A stretch of 64,000 bases of DNA, from positions 67,359 through 131,358 of the forward strand of contig CAJUEK010000001.1 in assembly GCA_910585445.1 (NCBI GenBank), in the 5' to 3' direction. Source of the stretch: an uncultured Bacteroidales bacterium. GTDB lineage: Bacteria; Bacteroidota; Bacteroidia; Bacteroidales; UBA932. This document shows positions 16,450 to 26,092 of the stretch, one piece after another. The position numbers were made by a program, and so were the translations under genes. The notes under the pieces were generated by a model. The model did no database searches. It saw only the letters and a list, made by a program, of their open reading frames with translations, and was not told the origin of the DNA. The stretch's first letter is position 1. Every line of letters begins with the position of its first letter.

Positions 16450-18249
16450 TTATTCGGATTTCTTGTTGAGATGTTCCAAGATCGCTTCTGCCAAAGGGCG
16501 GGAGACCGTCCCGGCGAGGTCTTCGACCGAAGCCGCCGCTATGCGGGCTACGCTCCCATAGCGGAGCAGCAGCCGCTGCTCGGTCTTCCCGCCTACGCCC
16601 TTGATTTCACGTAATGCAGACCCGATCTGTGCCTTGCTCCTCAGATTTCGGTGGAAAGTGATTCCGAACCTGTGAGCCTCATCACGAATCTGCTGCAGGA
16701 CTTTCAGTGCCTGGGAGTTCCTGTCAATGAACAGCGGATAGGGGTCTCCCACCCTTATGACCTCCTCAAGCCTCTTGGCAAGGCCTATCACAGTAAGCTT
16801 TTCAGTCAGGCCCAGCTCAGAGAGCGCCTCATAGGCAAAAGAGAGCTGGCCCTTTCCTCCGTCAATTACAACGAGCTGCGGAAGGTCATCCGGATTCTCC
16901 GCAAGCATCCTTGAATAGCGTCTGTTGACAACCTCCTTCATTGACGCATAATCGTTCGCTCCTATGACGGTCTTGATTTTGAAATGGCGGTAATCCTTCT
17001 TGGACGGTCTTGCACCGCGAAATACAACACACGAAGCGACAGGATTGGTACCCTGGATGTTCGAGTTGTCAAAACATTCTATATGTTCCGGAAGCACATC
17101 CATACCCAGGGCTGTCTTAAGCTCTTCAAGCACCTTCATGCGGAAATCATCCGGGTCAGTGTGCTCACGCTGCTTCAGCGCATTGAATCTCATTTCCTTG
17201 GCATTCTTGGCGCTCAATTCAAGCAAAGCGAGCTTGTCACCGCGCACAGGCACCTTGAACACGATATTATCCATCTCAAACTCAGGCATGAACGGTACTA
17301 TAACCTCGCGTGAGAGAGCCCCGAACTTGGCCTTGATTTCTGATATGAACATCTCCAGGACAGCCTCGCGGCTCTCTTCAATATTCAGTTTGAATCCGAG
17401 ATTAAGAGACTGCACCACCGCTCCCATGCGAATACGCATGAAATTGCCGAAAGCTTCCCCGCCGTCCATGACAAGAGAAAACACATCTGCATCCCCTACC
17501 ATGGAATTCATTATTATGGACTTGCTGTAATGCTTTTCAAGAGAAGTCATCTTCTCCTTATAGGCATTGGCCTGCTCGAACTCCATGCGTGAGGCCGCCT
17601 CCTGCATCAGCTCCTTGTAATGCTGAATCATCTCACGGCCGCCTCCTTTCAAAAGCCTCACGATTTCTTCTATATTGTCATTGTACTCTTTCTTCGAAAT
17701 CGCCCCGATGCAGCATCCGCGGCACTTGCCTATATGAAAATTGAGACATGGGCGGTATTTCCCGCGGAGAATTGCGGCAGAGTCAATCTTGAGATTGCAA
17801 GTCCGCAAAGGATACGTGCTATGGAAAAGCTCTATGAGACTGCGGGCATGCATGACGCTGCTGTAAGGGCCGAAATATCTGGAGCCGTCCCTTACAACCC
17901 TGCGCGTAAGGAAGACTTTCGGATATTCATCAGCACTGACGCATATCCACGGATATGTCTTGGAATCCTTAAGCAGGATATTGTAGCGCGGCTTGTACTG
18001 CTTTATGAGATTGTTCTCTAGCAAAAGTGCGTCAGCCTCGGTCTCAACAACGGTATATTGCGCATCTGCAATCTTGGAGACCATGACCGCCGTCTTGCGG
18101 GTAAGCCTTTCAGCCGGCACGAAATATTGCGCAACCCTCTTGTGAAGGTCCTTGGCCTTGCCCACATAGATTACATTCCCCTCAGCATCATAGTATCTAT
18201 AGACGCCGGGGGAATGCGGAAACAATGATATTTTCTCTTTTAAAGTCAC
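16450..18249 (-). CDS. uvrC: Excinuclease ABC subunit C
   Basis: Makes both incisions beside UvrB-bound DNA damage in nucleotide excision repair. 599 residues: GIY-YIG nuclease at the N-terminus (PGVYRYYDAEGNVIYVGKAK), a four-cysteine cluster (CNLK ... RPCLNFHIGKCRGCC), a UVR-type segment, the RNase H-like nuclease core (ECFDNSNIQGTNPVASCVVF, VVIDGGKGQLSFA) and tandem helix-hairpin-helix motifs near the end. The start is GTG at 18249, overlapping the stop of the upstream tlpA-like gene as GTGA; the usual family start LKEKI..LPHSPGVY supports it. Confidence 0.96.
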   Translation of the reverse strand: MTLKEKISLFPHSPGVYRYYDAEGNVIYVGKAKDLHKRVAQYFVPAERLTRKTAVMVSKIADAQYTVVETEADALLLENNLIKQYKPRYNILLKDSKTYPWICVSADEYPKVFLTRRVVRDGSRYFGPYSSVMHARSLIELFHSTYPLRTCNLKIDSAAILRGKYRPCLNFHIGKCRGCCIGAISKKEYNDNIEEIVRLLKGGGREMIQHYKELMQEAASRMEFEQANAYKEKMTSLEKHYSKSIIMNSMVGDADVFSLVMDGGEAFGNFMRIRMGAVVQSLNLGFKLNIEESREAVLEMFISEIKAKFGALSREVIVPFMPEFEMDNIVFKVPVRGDKLALLELSAKNAKEMRFNALKQREHTDPDDFRMKVLEELKTALGMDVLPEHIECFDNSNIQGTNPVASCVVFRGARPSKKDYRHFKIKTVIGANDYASMKEVVNRRYSRMLAENPDDLPQLVVIDGGKGQLSFAYEALSELGLTEKLTVIGLAKRLEEVIRVGDPYPLFIDRNSQALKVLQQIRDEAHRFGITFHRNLRSKAQIGSALREIKGVGGKTEQRLLLRYGSVARIAAASVEDLAGTVSRPLAEAILEHLNKKSE

Positions 18250-19364
18250 TCAGCGAGACATTCTGCAACAGCCTCTTCTACGGAAGCACCGTAAAGGCCT
18301 CTCTTGAGGATTGTGCCGTCAGGACCGATGAGCATGATGTGAGGAATGCCCTCAATGCCATATATTTCGGTAGGCACGCTTCCAGCATTATTAATCTGAT
18401 TCCAGTTCACGCCAAGCTCAGCCGCCGTTGAAATGGTTACATCTACCGGCTCACGCTCCCAGACTGCAATGCTGAGCACGTCAAACTTCTCACCTTTATA
18501 TTTCTCATAAACGGCCTTGATGTTAGGGATTTCCCTTTTGCATGGTCCGCACCAAGGTGACCAGAAATCCACAAGCACATATTTGCCTTTGCCCACATAG
18601 TCAGAAAAATTCACTTCCTTGTAAAGCGGCTGAGGAGGAATGCTTCTTGTCTGGCCATATACTGTGTTGACCGTGAAGTCCTTGAACATCTTGCCCTCGG
18701 CAGTCTCAAGCCTTGCAGTAATGGCTTTCTTCATGCCCTGGACATACCTGTGCCCGCCTATTTCTGGTGAAAGGCCATCAATAAGAGAATTGAGTCTCTC
18801 GTCATCAGCCTCCCCTCTCATGTTCTGGATTGCGAGCAGGGCGATGAAATTGTCCTTATTGTCTGAGACAAGCCCCTCATTATAGTCGATATATGACTGC
18901 ATGAACTCCTCATAGAACTTGTCAAAAGCCTCTTCCTTCTGAGCGTCAGTCATAAGTGTATCGGAATATATCTCCTGACGTTTCGCCATAAACTCCTCAC
19001 CGACGCTCTTGCCATGCACGGTAAATTCATTCAGCCTCTCCTGAACTGAAATCTTGGGATATTTTGAAGTTACCTTTGTCTCATCATCAATAACTACATT
19101 GAGAGGAGTACCGTCAGCAATGAAATTAGCTCCGTAATTGGCAGCCGTCACGGTCCCGAGAACTGTCACATCAGTAGGAACAGTCAGCGTGAATTTTCCG
19201 TCAGTAACAGGCACAAGAGTGTCAATCTGTCCTACTGCGACATTCACTTCTGAAATGCCCGCAGGAACAACGACTCCTGAAATCTCAGTGTTCTCCGCAA
19301 CTTTTGCGCAGGAAACTGCTGCTGCAGCCGCAAAGGCCGCAAAAAGAATTGTTCTTGTCTTCAT
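18246..19364 (-). CDS. TlpA/ResA-like thiol-disulfide lipoprotein
   Basis: A periplasmic thioredoxin-fold protein on a lipid anchor. Start at ATG 19364 (MKTRTILFAAFAAAAAVSC), because the open frame upstream begins with TTG. The lipobox cysteine is followed by an N-terminal beta domain of the DUF4369 type, a helical linker (about 95-225), then the thioredoxin domain: VLVDFWSPWCGPCKREIPNI with the CGPC pair, and the cis-proline loop GIEGIPHIMLIGPDG. Such proteins reduce periplasmic disulfides, for example in cytochrome maturation. A TATCTTTG -7 box is at 19434-19427. It overlaps uvrC by 4 bp, so tlpA-like-uvrC-pnuC looks like one operon. Confidence 0.88.
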   Translation of the reverse strand: MKTRTILFAAFAAAAAVSCAKVAENTEISGVVVPAGISEVNVAVGQIDTLVPVTDGKFTLTVPTDVTVLGTVTAANYGANFIADGTPLNVVIDDETKVTSKYPKISVQERLNEFTVHGKSVGEEFMAKRQEIYSDTLMTDAQKEEAFDKFYEEFMQSYIDYNEGLVSDNKDNFIALLAIQNMRGEADDERLNSLIDGLSPEIGGHRYVQGMKKAITARLETAEGKMFKDFTVNTVYGQTRSIPPQPLYKEVNFSDYVGKGKYVLVDFWSPWCGPCKREIPNIKAVYEKYKGEKFDVLSIAVWEREPVDVTISTAAELGVNWNQINNAGSVPTEIYGIEGIPHIMLIGPDGTILKRGLYGASVEEAVAECLAE

Positions 19365-19639
19365 ACTATAATTTTTAGTCAATTTTCATGTAACGCTCCC
19401 GCCTTACAGCCGGTCCGCACAACTGACAAAGATAATCATTTTTCCCGAATGCCTCCTGCCTGATGCAAATCAGGTTGCGATGTGGAGCACAAATGGCCAT
19501 ATGCAGCAACTACTGGAATACGGTTCCCTTTAATCGGGGAATCTTACAGAAGCAAACAGCTTATTATCATACAATTATACTCCATGGTTTTCCTTTGAAT
19601 TGTCATATGCAATTGCAAGTGTCAAGAGAAACGCGGCAT

Positions 19640-19670
19640 AAAAAAGGGGACCGTCCTCCTGGACAGCCCC
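19640..19670 (-). terminator. Intrinsic terminator directly after rpsC
   Basis: Read on the minus strand: GGGG-CT-GTCC, loop AGGA, GGAC-GGT-CCCC, then TTTTTT (19645-19640). It starts 23 bases after the rpsC stop codon. It would end the rplC-rpsC transcript, which is important because most bacteria read through from rpsC into rplP. The rest of 19383-19639 holds the promoter box of the tlpA-like gene and nothing else I recognise. Confidence 0.85.
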
Positions 19671-19693
19671 CTCCGGTCAAATATCGGAAAAAA

Positions 19694-20443
19694 CTATTTG
19701 TTCTCTCTGCGCTCACGGCCTCCGCGACCTCCGCGACGGCGGTCACCGCCACGTCCTCCACGGTTGTTGCCAGACTGCTGAGCCTGAGCAGCGATACCTG
19801 CGTTAGGTGAGAGGTCTTTCTTACCATAAACCTCACCGTTGCAGATCCATACCTTGATACCAAGGACACCGACCTTAGTATGAGCCTCTGCAAGCGCATA
19901 GTCAATGTCAGCACGGAATGTGTGAAGAGGTGTACGTCCCTCTTTGAACATCTCGCTTCTTGCCATTTCAGCACCGCCGAGACGGCCGCTGATCTGAATC
20001 TTGATACCTTCTGCTCCTACCCTCATGGTAGTAGCCACTGCCATCTTGATAGCCCTTCTGTAAGAAACACGGCCTTCAATCTGACGTGCGATGGAATCAG
20101 CTACGATATTGGCGTCAACCTCAGGTTTCTTGACCTCGTAGATGTTGATCTGAACATCTTTCTTGGTCACCTTCTTGAGCTCTTCCTTGAGAAGATCCAC
20201 TGCCTGTCCGCCTTTGCCGATGATGACACCAGGTCTTGCAGCGTGGATAGTCACAGTGATGAGCTTAAGAGTCCTCTCGATGACAATCTTTGAGATAGAA
20301 GCCTTAGCGAGACGGCTTGAGAGATACTTGCGGATCTCATAGTCCTCTGCGATCTTCTCTGCATAGTTACCACCTACCCAGTTGGAATCCCAGCCGCGGG
20401 TGATACCGATTCTGTTGCTGATTGGATTAGTCTTCTGTCCCAT
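19694..20443 (-). CDS. rpsC: 30S ribosomal protein S3, with RGG-rich tail
   Basis: 249 residues: [22 protein letters not shown] domain ([20 protein letters not shown]) and C-terminal S3 domain ([20 protein letters not shown]). S3 lies at the mRNA entry channel. The C-terminus ends in an Arg/Gly-rich tail of about 25 residues ([20 protein letters not shown]); basic tails occur in other Bacteroidota S3. Last gene of the upstream ribosomal unit, closed by a terminator; rplP is 12 kb away. Confidence 0.97.
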   Translation of the reverse strand: MGQKTNPISNRIGITRGWDSNWVGGNYAEKIAEDYEIRKYLSSRLAKASISKIVIERTLKLITVTIHAARPGVIIGKGGQAVDLLKEELKKVTKKDVQINIYEVKKPEVDANIVADSIARQIEGRVSYRRAIKMAVATTMRVGAEGIKIQISGRLGGAEMARSEMFKEGRTPLHTFRADIDYALAEAHTKVGVLGIKVWICNGEVYGKKDLSPNAGIAAQAQQSGNNRGGRGGDRRRGGRGGRERRENK

Positions 20444-20445
20444 GA

Positions 20446-20862
20446 TTACTCCTCCACTTTAGCTGGTTTAACATCAAGGATAACAGTCACGTGGTTAGAA
20501 CGCTTGCGGATACGTCCGGCGCGGCCCTGAGGGCAAGGACGGATTCTCTTGAGCGTACGACCCTCGTCAACCATGATGGTCTTGACGATGACGTTGCCGT
20601 TGTCCAACTCTTTTGTATTGTCCGGATTCTTGGCCTCCCAGTTAGCGATTGCGCTACGGAGAACCTTCTCCAGGTCGATAGAAGCATGCTTCTTCGAGAA
20701 TTTCAGAATGTCGAGCGCACGGTTCACCTCCACACCGCGGATGATGTCCGCTACAAGACGCATCTTGCGTGGGGATGTAGGCACGTCATTCAGCTTTGCG
20801 ATAGCTGTCTGCTTCTTTATTTCTTTCAGCCTCTCGGCCATCTGTCTTTTACGAGCTCCCAT
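20446..20862 (-). CDS. rplV: 50S ribosomal protein L22
   Basis: 138 residues, longer than the usual 110 because of an N-terminal lysine-rich stretch ([18 protein letters not shown]) before the homologous start [20 protein letters not shown]. The end carries the tunnel loop pattern [21 protein letters not shown]22 lines the peptide exit tunnel. ATG 20862 and ATG 20841 are both possible starts. Two bases separate it from rpsC. Confidence 0.96.
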   Translation of the reverse strand: MGARKRQMAERLKEIKKQTAIAKLNDVPTSPRKMRLVADIIRGVEVNRALDILKFSKKHASIDLEKVLRSAIANWEAKNPDNTKELDNGNVIVKTIMVDEGRTLKRIRPCPQGRAGRIRKRSNHVTVILDVKPAKVEE

Positions 20863-20882
20863 AATTACAATTTCATTTTAAA

Positions 20883-21152
20883 TTATTTACGATTGCCCGA
20901 ATGGCCTCTGAAAGTTCTTGTTGGCGCAAACTCGCCGAGCTTGTGGCCCACCATATTCTCAGTAACATAAACAGGAATAAATTTATTTCCATTATGAACT
21001 GCGATTGTATGACCTACAAAGTCAGGAGAAATCATGCTTGCGCGTGACCAAGTCTTGACAACCTCTTTCTTCATGCTACCTTCATTCATAGCAAGAATTC
21101 TTTTTTCAAGGGCTTCCTGAATATAAGGACCTTTTCTTAATGAACGACTCAT
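20883..21152 (-). CDS. rpsS: 30S ribosomal protein S19
   Basis: 89 residues: [20 protein letters not shown], then [20 protein letters not shown] and the end [20 protein letters not shown], all characteristic. S19 sits in the 30S head near S13 and the A-site finger. 20 bp from rplV and 19 bp from rplB. Confidence 0.97.
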   Translation of the reverse strand: MSRSLRKGPYIQEALEKRILAMNEGSMKKEVVKTWSRASMISPDFVGHTIAVHNGNKFIPVYVTENMVGHKLGEFAPTRTFRGHSGNRK

Positions 21153-21171
21153 AATCTCTTAATTTATTCCG

Positions 21172-21996
<825 letters not shown>

Positions 21997-22008
21997 TGCC
22001 TGATTACC

Positions 22009-22299
22009 TTAAATGTTTGCGTAAAAATCAATCTTGTCCTCACCGGCAAGTGTCACATAAGCTTTCTTATAGTGATTGGTGCGTCCTTTGAGCATACCGG
22101 CCTTGGTGTAGCGTGACTTCCTCTTGCCGTGATAGTTCACAGTATTCACGAAGTCAACTGTCACATTGTACATCTGCTCCACCGCAGCTTTGATCTGAAG
22201 CTTGTTGGCCTCGCGGTCAACAATGAAACCGTAACGGTTCAACTTTTCGCCCTGAACCGTCAATTTCTCAGTTATTATTGGCTTAATTATAATTCCCAT
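22009..22299 (-). CDS. rplW: 50S ribosomal protein L23
   Basis: 96 residues: MGIIIKPIITEKLTVQGEKL, then NKLQIKAAVEQMYNVTVDFV and NYHGKRKSRYTKAGMLKGRT. L23 borders the tunnel exit and binds trigger factor and SRP. 12 bp after rplD and 12 bp before rplB. Confidence 0.97.
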   Translation of the reverse strand: MGIIIKPIITEKLTVQGEKLNRYGFIVDREANKLQIKAAVEQMYNVTVDFVNTVNYHGKRKSRYTKAGMLKGRTNHYKKAYVTLAGEDKIDFYANI

Positions 22300-22311
22300 T
22301 TCTCAATCGGT

Positions 22312-22941
22312 TTATCGTCTGATTCTTGAAGCGAGGATCTCCTGTACGCCGTCAACAAGCACCATAGAATATGCGTTCATGATGGCGTAAGTGTTGATTT
22401 CGTCAACTGTGATTACCTTAACCTCAGGAAGGTTGCGGGACGAAAGGTAAATATTTGTAGAATTCTCAGGAAGCACGAAGAGCACCTTTCTTGAACCTGC
22501 CTTGATGTTGGCGAGGATCTGCATGAACTCTTTTGTCTTAGGGGCTTCCATTACGAACGGCTCAACCATTACGATTGCGTTCTCCTGTGCCTTGTAAGAA
22601 AGAGCTGAGAAACGTGCGAGCTGCTTGAGCTTCTTGTTGAGCTTCTTGCGGTAGCAACGTGGCTTAGGACCGAAAACACGTCCACCGCCTACGTAGATGT
22701 TAGCCTTGAGGCTACCGTGACGCGCACCGCCTGAACCTTTCTGACGGATGAGCTTCCTGGTGCTGTACGCTACCTCGCTACGGTCTTTTGTCTTAGCCGT
22801 TCCCTGACGCTGGTTTGCAAGATACTGCTTAACGTCGAGGTAGATGGCATGATCGTTCGGCTTGATGCCGAAAATCTCCTCATTGAGGACTACTTTCTTT
22901 CCGGACTCTGATCCGTCAATTTTATAGACTGACAATTCCAT
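22312..22941 (-). CDS. rplD: 50S ribosomal protein L4
   Basis: 209 residues with the L4 tunnel loop [20 protein letters not shown] and the globular part starting [21 protein letters not shown]4 lines the constriction of the exit tunnel; in enterobacteria it also represses the S10 operon through the leader RNA. A hairpin in the rplC leader (23605-23625) could act in such control, but that is not shown by sequence alone. Confidence 0.97.
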   Translation of the reverse strand: MELSVYKIDGSESGKKVVLNEEIFGIKPNDHAIYLDVKQYLANQRQGTAKTKDRSEVAYSTRKLIRQKGSGGARHGSLKANIYVGGGRVFGPKPRCYRKKLNKKLKQLARFSALSYKAQENAIVMVEPFVMEAPKTKEFMQILANIKAGSRKVLFVLPENSTNIYLSSRNLPEVKVITVDEINTYAIMNAYSMVLVDGVQEILASRIRR

Positions 22942-22944
22942 AGC

Positions 22945-23568
22945 TTAATCCTCCACAATTACGTATGAACCCCTGGCTCCAGGAACAGAGCCTTTAACTA
23001 CGATAAGGTTGTGCTCAGGCATAACCTTGACTACCTGCAGGTTGAACACAGTCACGCGCTCATTTCCCATGTGGCCGGCCATACGCATTCCCTTGAACAC
23101 GCGTGAAGGCCATGATGATGCACCGAGGGAACCAGGGTGACGCAGACGGTTATGCTGACCGTGGGTAGTTCCGCCCACACCGGCAAAGCCGTGACGCTTC
23201 ACAACTCCCTGGAAGCCTTTACCTTTTGAGGTACCGACAACATCAACAAAAGCAGTCTCTGAGAACACGTCTGCAACTGAAACGGTGTCTCCGAGCTGAA
23301 GCTCCTTGGCGAAATCCGCCTTGAACTCCACAAGCTTGCGCTTAGGTGTTGTTCCTGCCTTTTCAAAGTGGCCCTTAAGAGCCTTGCTGGCATGCTTTTC
23401 ACTCATTTCGTCATAGGCAAGCTGTACAGCGGCATAGCCGTCTTTCTCTACTGTACGAATCTGCGTAACTACACATGGACCAGCCTCAATAACGGTGCAT
23501 GGAATATTCTTTCCATCGGCACCGAAAACGGATGTCATTCCGATTTTCTTTCCAATTAATCCAGGCAT
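22945..23568 (-). CDS. rplC: 50S ribosomal protein L3, first gene of the upstream ribosomal unit
   Basis: 207 residues: [20 protein letters not shown], then [20 protein letters not shown] and [20 protein letters not shown], the L3 signatures. An assembly initiator near the peptidyl transferase centre. In related genomes rpsJ usually precedes rplC; here the upstream sequence is a promoter region followed by the divergent cdaA gene, so rplC leads this transcript. Confidence 0.97.
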   Translation of the reverse strand: MPGLIGKKIGMTSVFGADGKNIPCTVIEAGPCVVTQIRTVEKDGYAAVQLAYDEMSEKHASKALKGHFEKAGTTPKRKLVEFKADFAKELQLGDTVSVADVFSETAFVDVVGTSKGKGFQGVVKRHGFAGVGGTTHGQHNRLRHPGSLGASSWPSRVFKGMRMAGHMGNERVTVFNLQVVKVMPEHNLIVVKGSVPGARGSYVIVED

Positions 23569-23604
23569 TGGTTTGTTAATTAATTGATTATAAAAACTTT
23601 ACAT

Positions 23605-23659
23605 CCCGCAGTACATTTTTGCGGGCTGCAAATATACAAATAATATTTTCATTTTCAAC
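23605..23659 (-). promoter_or_regulatory. rplC promoter and leader hairpin
   Basis: On the minus strand GTTG (23659-23656), a 19-bp spacer and TATATTTG (23636-23629) form a promoter with one mismatch in the -33 box. Just downstream, CCCGCA (23625-23620) can pair with TGCGGG (23610-23605) across a 9-nt loop, giving a hairpin at the start of a leader of about 55 nt before rplC. It has no U-tract, so it is not a terminator; it may stabilise or regulate the mRNA. Confidence 0.6.
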
Positions 23660-23748
23660 ACTTTGAATAAAATTTATTCCGGCTTTTTTCAACATAACCC
23701 GCTGGCGAGCGGCAGATTCATGCCGGGGTACAGACGGTTTGCCTTGGC

Positions 23749-23809
23749 GGGCGCACATACGCTTGGTCTCGGCAAAACATTCTTTCGCATTCGCTTCAGC
23801 GACTTCGCC
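23749..23809 (-). repeat. Degenerate copy of an interspersed promoter-proximal repeat (copy 3)
   Basis: Read on the minus strand this stretch gives AAGTCG, a variable 26-base middle and GCCGAGACCAAGCGTATG, matching the repeats at 48709 and 57347 in their conserved ends (AAGTCG ... GCCGAGACCAAGTGTAT). The middle has diverged. As in the other copies, the AAGTCG end points at the start of the nearest gene, here cdaA. The rest of 23660-23877 shows a weak TTTG / TATATTCG pair (23824-23857) and nothing else. Confidence 0.5.
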
Positions 23810-23877
23810 AATTAACAGACAAGTTTGATATTTACTCTCAGATTTTTCGTATATTCGCCGAAATATAACTTTCAGCT

Positions 23878-24687
23878 ATGACGCCTGCAATTTTCGGATT
23901 CCTGCAATTGTCGCTGGCCGACATTCTTGACATACTCCTCCTTGCGCTTATCATATTCATCATATTCAAGTGGATAAGAGGTTCTTCCGCCATGAGCATA
24001 TTCGTGGCAATCATATCGCTGTACATCATCCGCGTGGTGGTCTCAGCTTTCAACATGAGGCTTATGACAGCACTCATGGAAACCGTCCTTGACGTTGGAG
24101 TCCTTGCACTGATAGTGATATTCCAGCCCGAAATACGCAAATTCCTCATTAAGCTCGGGAACCGGTACATAAGCAGCACACGCGGGAGGGCTTTGGCAGA
24201 CAGGATACTCGGACGCCGCGGAAGCAACAATCTGGGAACGGCCGGCGAAGCCGTAAACAACCTCACCGAAGCATGCCGCAGAATGGGAGAAGAGAAAACC
24301 GGTGCGCTGATAGTAATCGCACACAAGAATCCTTTGGAAGAAATCATCAGCACGGGTGACAGAATAGATGCCGCCATACACAGAAGGCTTATAATGAATC
24401 TTTTTTTCAAAAATTCCCCCCTGCATGACGGGGCTCTTGTCATCTCGGGAGGCAGGCTCGCGGCCGCACGGTGCACCCTGCCAATCACAGAAAAGCAGAA
24501 CATACCGGCAAGCTACGGAATGAGGCACAAGGCCGCCATCGGAATTACAGAGGAAACGGACGCGGATGTCGTTGTGGTATCAGAAGAAACCGGACACATC
24601 TCTTTTGTAAAGAATGGGACGGTCACTCCGATTCAAAATATAAATGAGCTGAAGCTGCTTCTAAGCACAGCTTTGGAGGACAATTAG
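23878..24687 (+). CDS. cdaA: Diadenylate cyclase CdaA
   Basis: Makes cyclic di-AMP from two ATP at the inner membrane. 269 residues: three membrane helices within the first 82 residues, then the DAC domain with LHDGALVI (DGA at 184-186) and MRHKAAIG (216-218, where many homologues read RHR). A C-terminal beta segment (VVVVSEETGHISFVKNGTV) is typical. No cdaR-like gene follows, as expected for Bacteroidota. It is divergent from rplC and ends in a terminator at 24751. Confidence 0.94.
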   Translation: MTPAIFGFLQLSLADILDILLLALIIFIIFKWIRGSSAMSIFVAIISLYIIRVVVSAFNMRLMTALMETVLDVGVLALIVIFQPEIRKFLIKLGNRYISSTRGRALADRILGRRGSNNLGTAGEAVNNLTEACRRMGEEKTGALIVIAHKNPLEEIISTGDRIDAAIHRRLIMNLFFKNSPLHDGALVISGGRLAAARCTLPITEKQNIPASYGMRHKAAIGITEETDADVVVVSEETGHISFVKNGTVTPIQNINELKLLLSTALEDN

Positions 24688-24750
24688 ACAGAAGAATGAG
24701 GCCTCTTCTATAGCTTGAGCGCCATTGATTGTCTGTCAACAAACTATAGA

Positions 24751-24785
24751 AAGACGATTCGCCTAAATCGGAGAATCGTCTTTTT
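24751..24785 (+). terminator. Intrinsic terminator after cdaA
   Basis: AAGACGATTC (24751-24760) pairs perfectly with GAATCGTCTT (24773-24782) around a 12-nt loop and runs into TTTTT. It separates cdaA from the GLPGLI array. Between here and 24955 I see only a poor promoter-like A+T-rich stretch. Confidence 0.85.
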
Positions 24786-24955
24786 ACATAGCATCGATAA
24801 TCATCGGAGTACATTCCACAGAACCGTCATAACATACTTTGAACATACGATGGAATGCAATGCAGCCAGTAAGGATTACTCGACAAAATCATGGTACAAT
24901 CCATTGTTTTTTCCGTACTTTTTTCTAAATTGCGCATCGTAAAAACAGACACGCC

Positions 24956-25822
24956 ATGAAACTTAGAGGACCTGCATTGTGTGTCATCGCCCTCATTTCG
25001 ATGCAGGTTTATGCCGATGCTCAGGCAATCAGGGCCGCATACAAATTCTTCAGGAAAGCACAGGTCACAGATTCGCTCTACAGGATAGAGCCGGACATGA
25101 TGCTGGACTATGACGGCAGGACTGCTGCATTTTATTCTGATGCGGCATACCATCGGGACTCTTTATTAATTCTCGCATCTGACAACAACGGGAACATACA
25201 GAACCATGACGCATACGGGCAGATTTTCGACTACAGGCCCGGGGCGACAAAGGATGCCGTCTTGATTGACTTTTCAAACCATTCATTTGAAATAAAATAC
25301 CATGATGCCACGGTCTATATAATAGGGCAAGGAGCGAATCTGGATATGCCGCAATGGGAGCTGCATGATACGACAAGGACGTCCGCACTCGGGTATGAGG
25401 TCAAAATGGCGACAGCGCAGTTCATGGGAAGGCTCTGGGAAATATGGTACACGGAAGAAATACCTGTACCGGCAGGACCATGGATGTTGTGGGGTGCGCC
25501 AGGACTTATCACTTACGCAGCAGATTCCCAGATGAATTTTGCATTCAAATTGCTGAATGTGGACATGCTGGACTCGCCGACCAGATATGACAACATCAAA
25601 AAGTATTATAATAGCCAAAAAGGACGCAAATCATTCTATATCTTTGATATAAAGAATGCGGAGAAAGTCCACAATAAGGCCAGGAGGGATTTAAACTACC
25701 TTTATGAATTGGCTGGCATCGGAGCATCCGATTCATATTCAGTCAACAAAGACGGCAAGACAGAGATTATTCCAACTAAATATCATTACATCCCGCTGAT
25801 AGCTGAGGAATACTGGAAATAA
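24956..25822 (+). CDS. GLPGLI family (Porph_ging) secreted protein, array copy 1
   Basis: 288 residues with a signal peptide (LCVIALISMQVYADAQ). The family motif is read as LWGAPGLI (GAPGLI at 180-185), preceded by IWYTEEIPVPAGPW. The first third (IEPDMMLDYDGRTAAFYSDA) is shared with copies 2-4. GLPGLI proteins are Bacteroidota-specific and predicted periplasmic or outer-membrane; their function is unknown. This copy is the most divergent of the four (VYADAQ, FFRKAQVTDSLYRI instead of FYYKKDITEKGYYV) and is the only one not preceded by a small two-cysteine gene. Likely first gene of the array transcript. Confidence 0.85.
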   Translation: MKLRGPALCVIALISMQVYADAQAIRAAYKFFRKAQVTDSLYRIEPDMMLDYDGRTAAFYSDAAYHRDSLLILASDNNGNIQNHDAYGQIFDYRPGATKDAVLIDFSNHSFEIKYHDATVYIIGQGANLDMPQWELHDTTRTSALGYEVKMATAQFMGRLWEIWYTEEIPVPAGPWMLWGAPGLITYAADSQMNFAFKLLNVDMLDSPTRYDNIKKYYNSQKGRKSFYIFDIKNAEKVHNKARRDLNYLYELAGIGASDSYSVNKDGKTEIIPTKYHYIPLIAEEYWK

Positions 25823-25867
25823 TACCATTCAAACGCAATAATCCACAACCACTTGATTTATAACATT

Positions 25868-26086
25868 ATGAAAAAGAAATTCATCTTTATCGCTGCTACT
25901 ATTATGGCAGCTGCCGGTATCGCTGTTGCTGCTGAATACCATTACGGATTTATCCTCAGTTGCGGACAGACCATATATCGGTCTTTCGACCATCCACTCA
26001 GCGAGACAGAACTTCTTGAGTGGACTGACTTATTCGAAGACACAAGGTGCGCAGGAAATGACGGGCCAATTGAATTAATTGACTAA
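25868..26086 (+). CDS. Small secreted two-cysteine protein, array member 1
   Basis: 72 residues, start at ATG 25868 (MKKKFIFIAATIMAAAGIAV); the open frame five codons further up begins with TTG. A signal peptide ends near VAA-EYH. The mature part has the shared motif YHYGFILSCG, a 28-residue segment with HPLSETELLEWT, and a second cysteine (EDTRC). It lacks the C-terminal LL-D-x-N-x-P ending of the other two. I do not recognise the family. The gap to the next GLPGLI gene is 6 bp, so they are probably translated together. Confidence 0.75.
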   Translation: MKKKFIFIAATIMAAAGIAVAAEYHYGFILSCGQTIYRSFDHPLSETELLEWTDLFEDTRCAGNDGPIELID

Positions 26087-26092
26087 GTTTCT

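Noticed and set aside
23699..23712. Small CCGCT/AGCGG hairpin between rplC and cdaA
   Set aside because: Five-base stem with no U-tract; could easily be chance.
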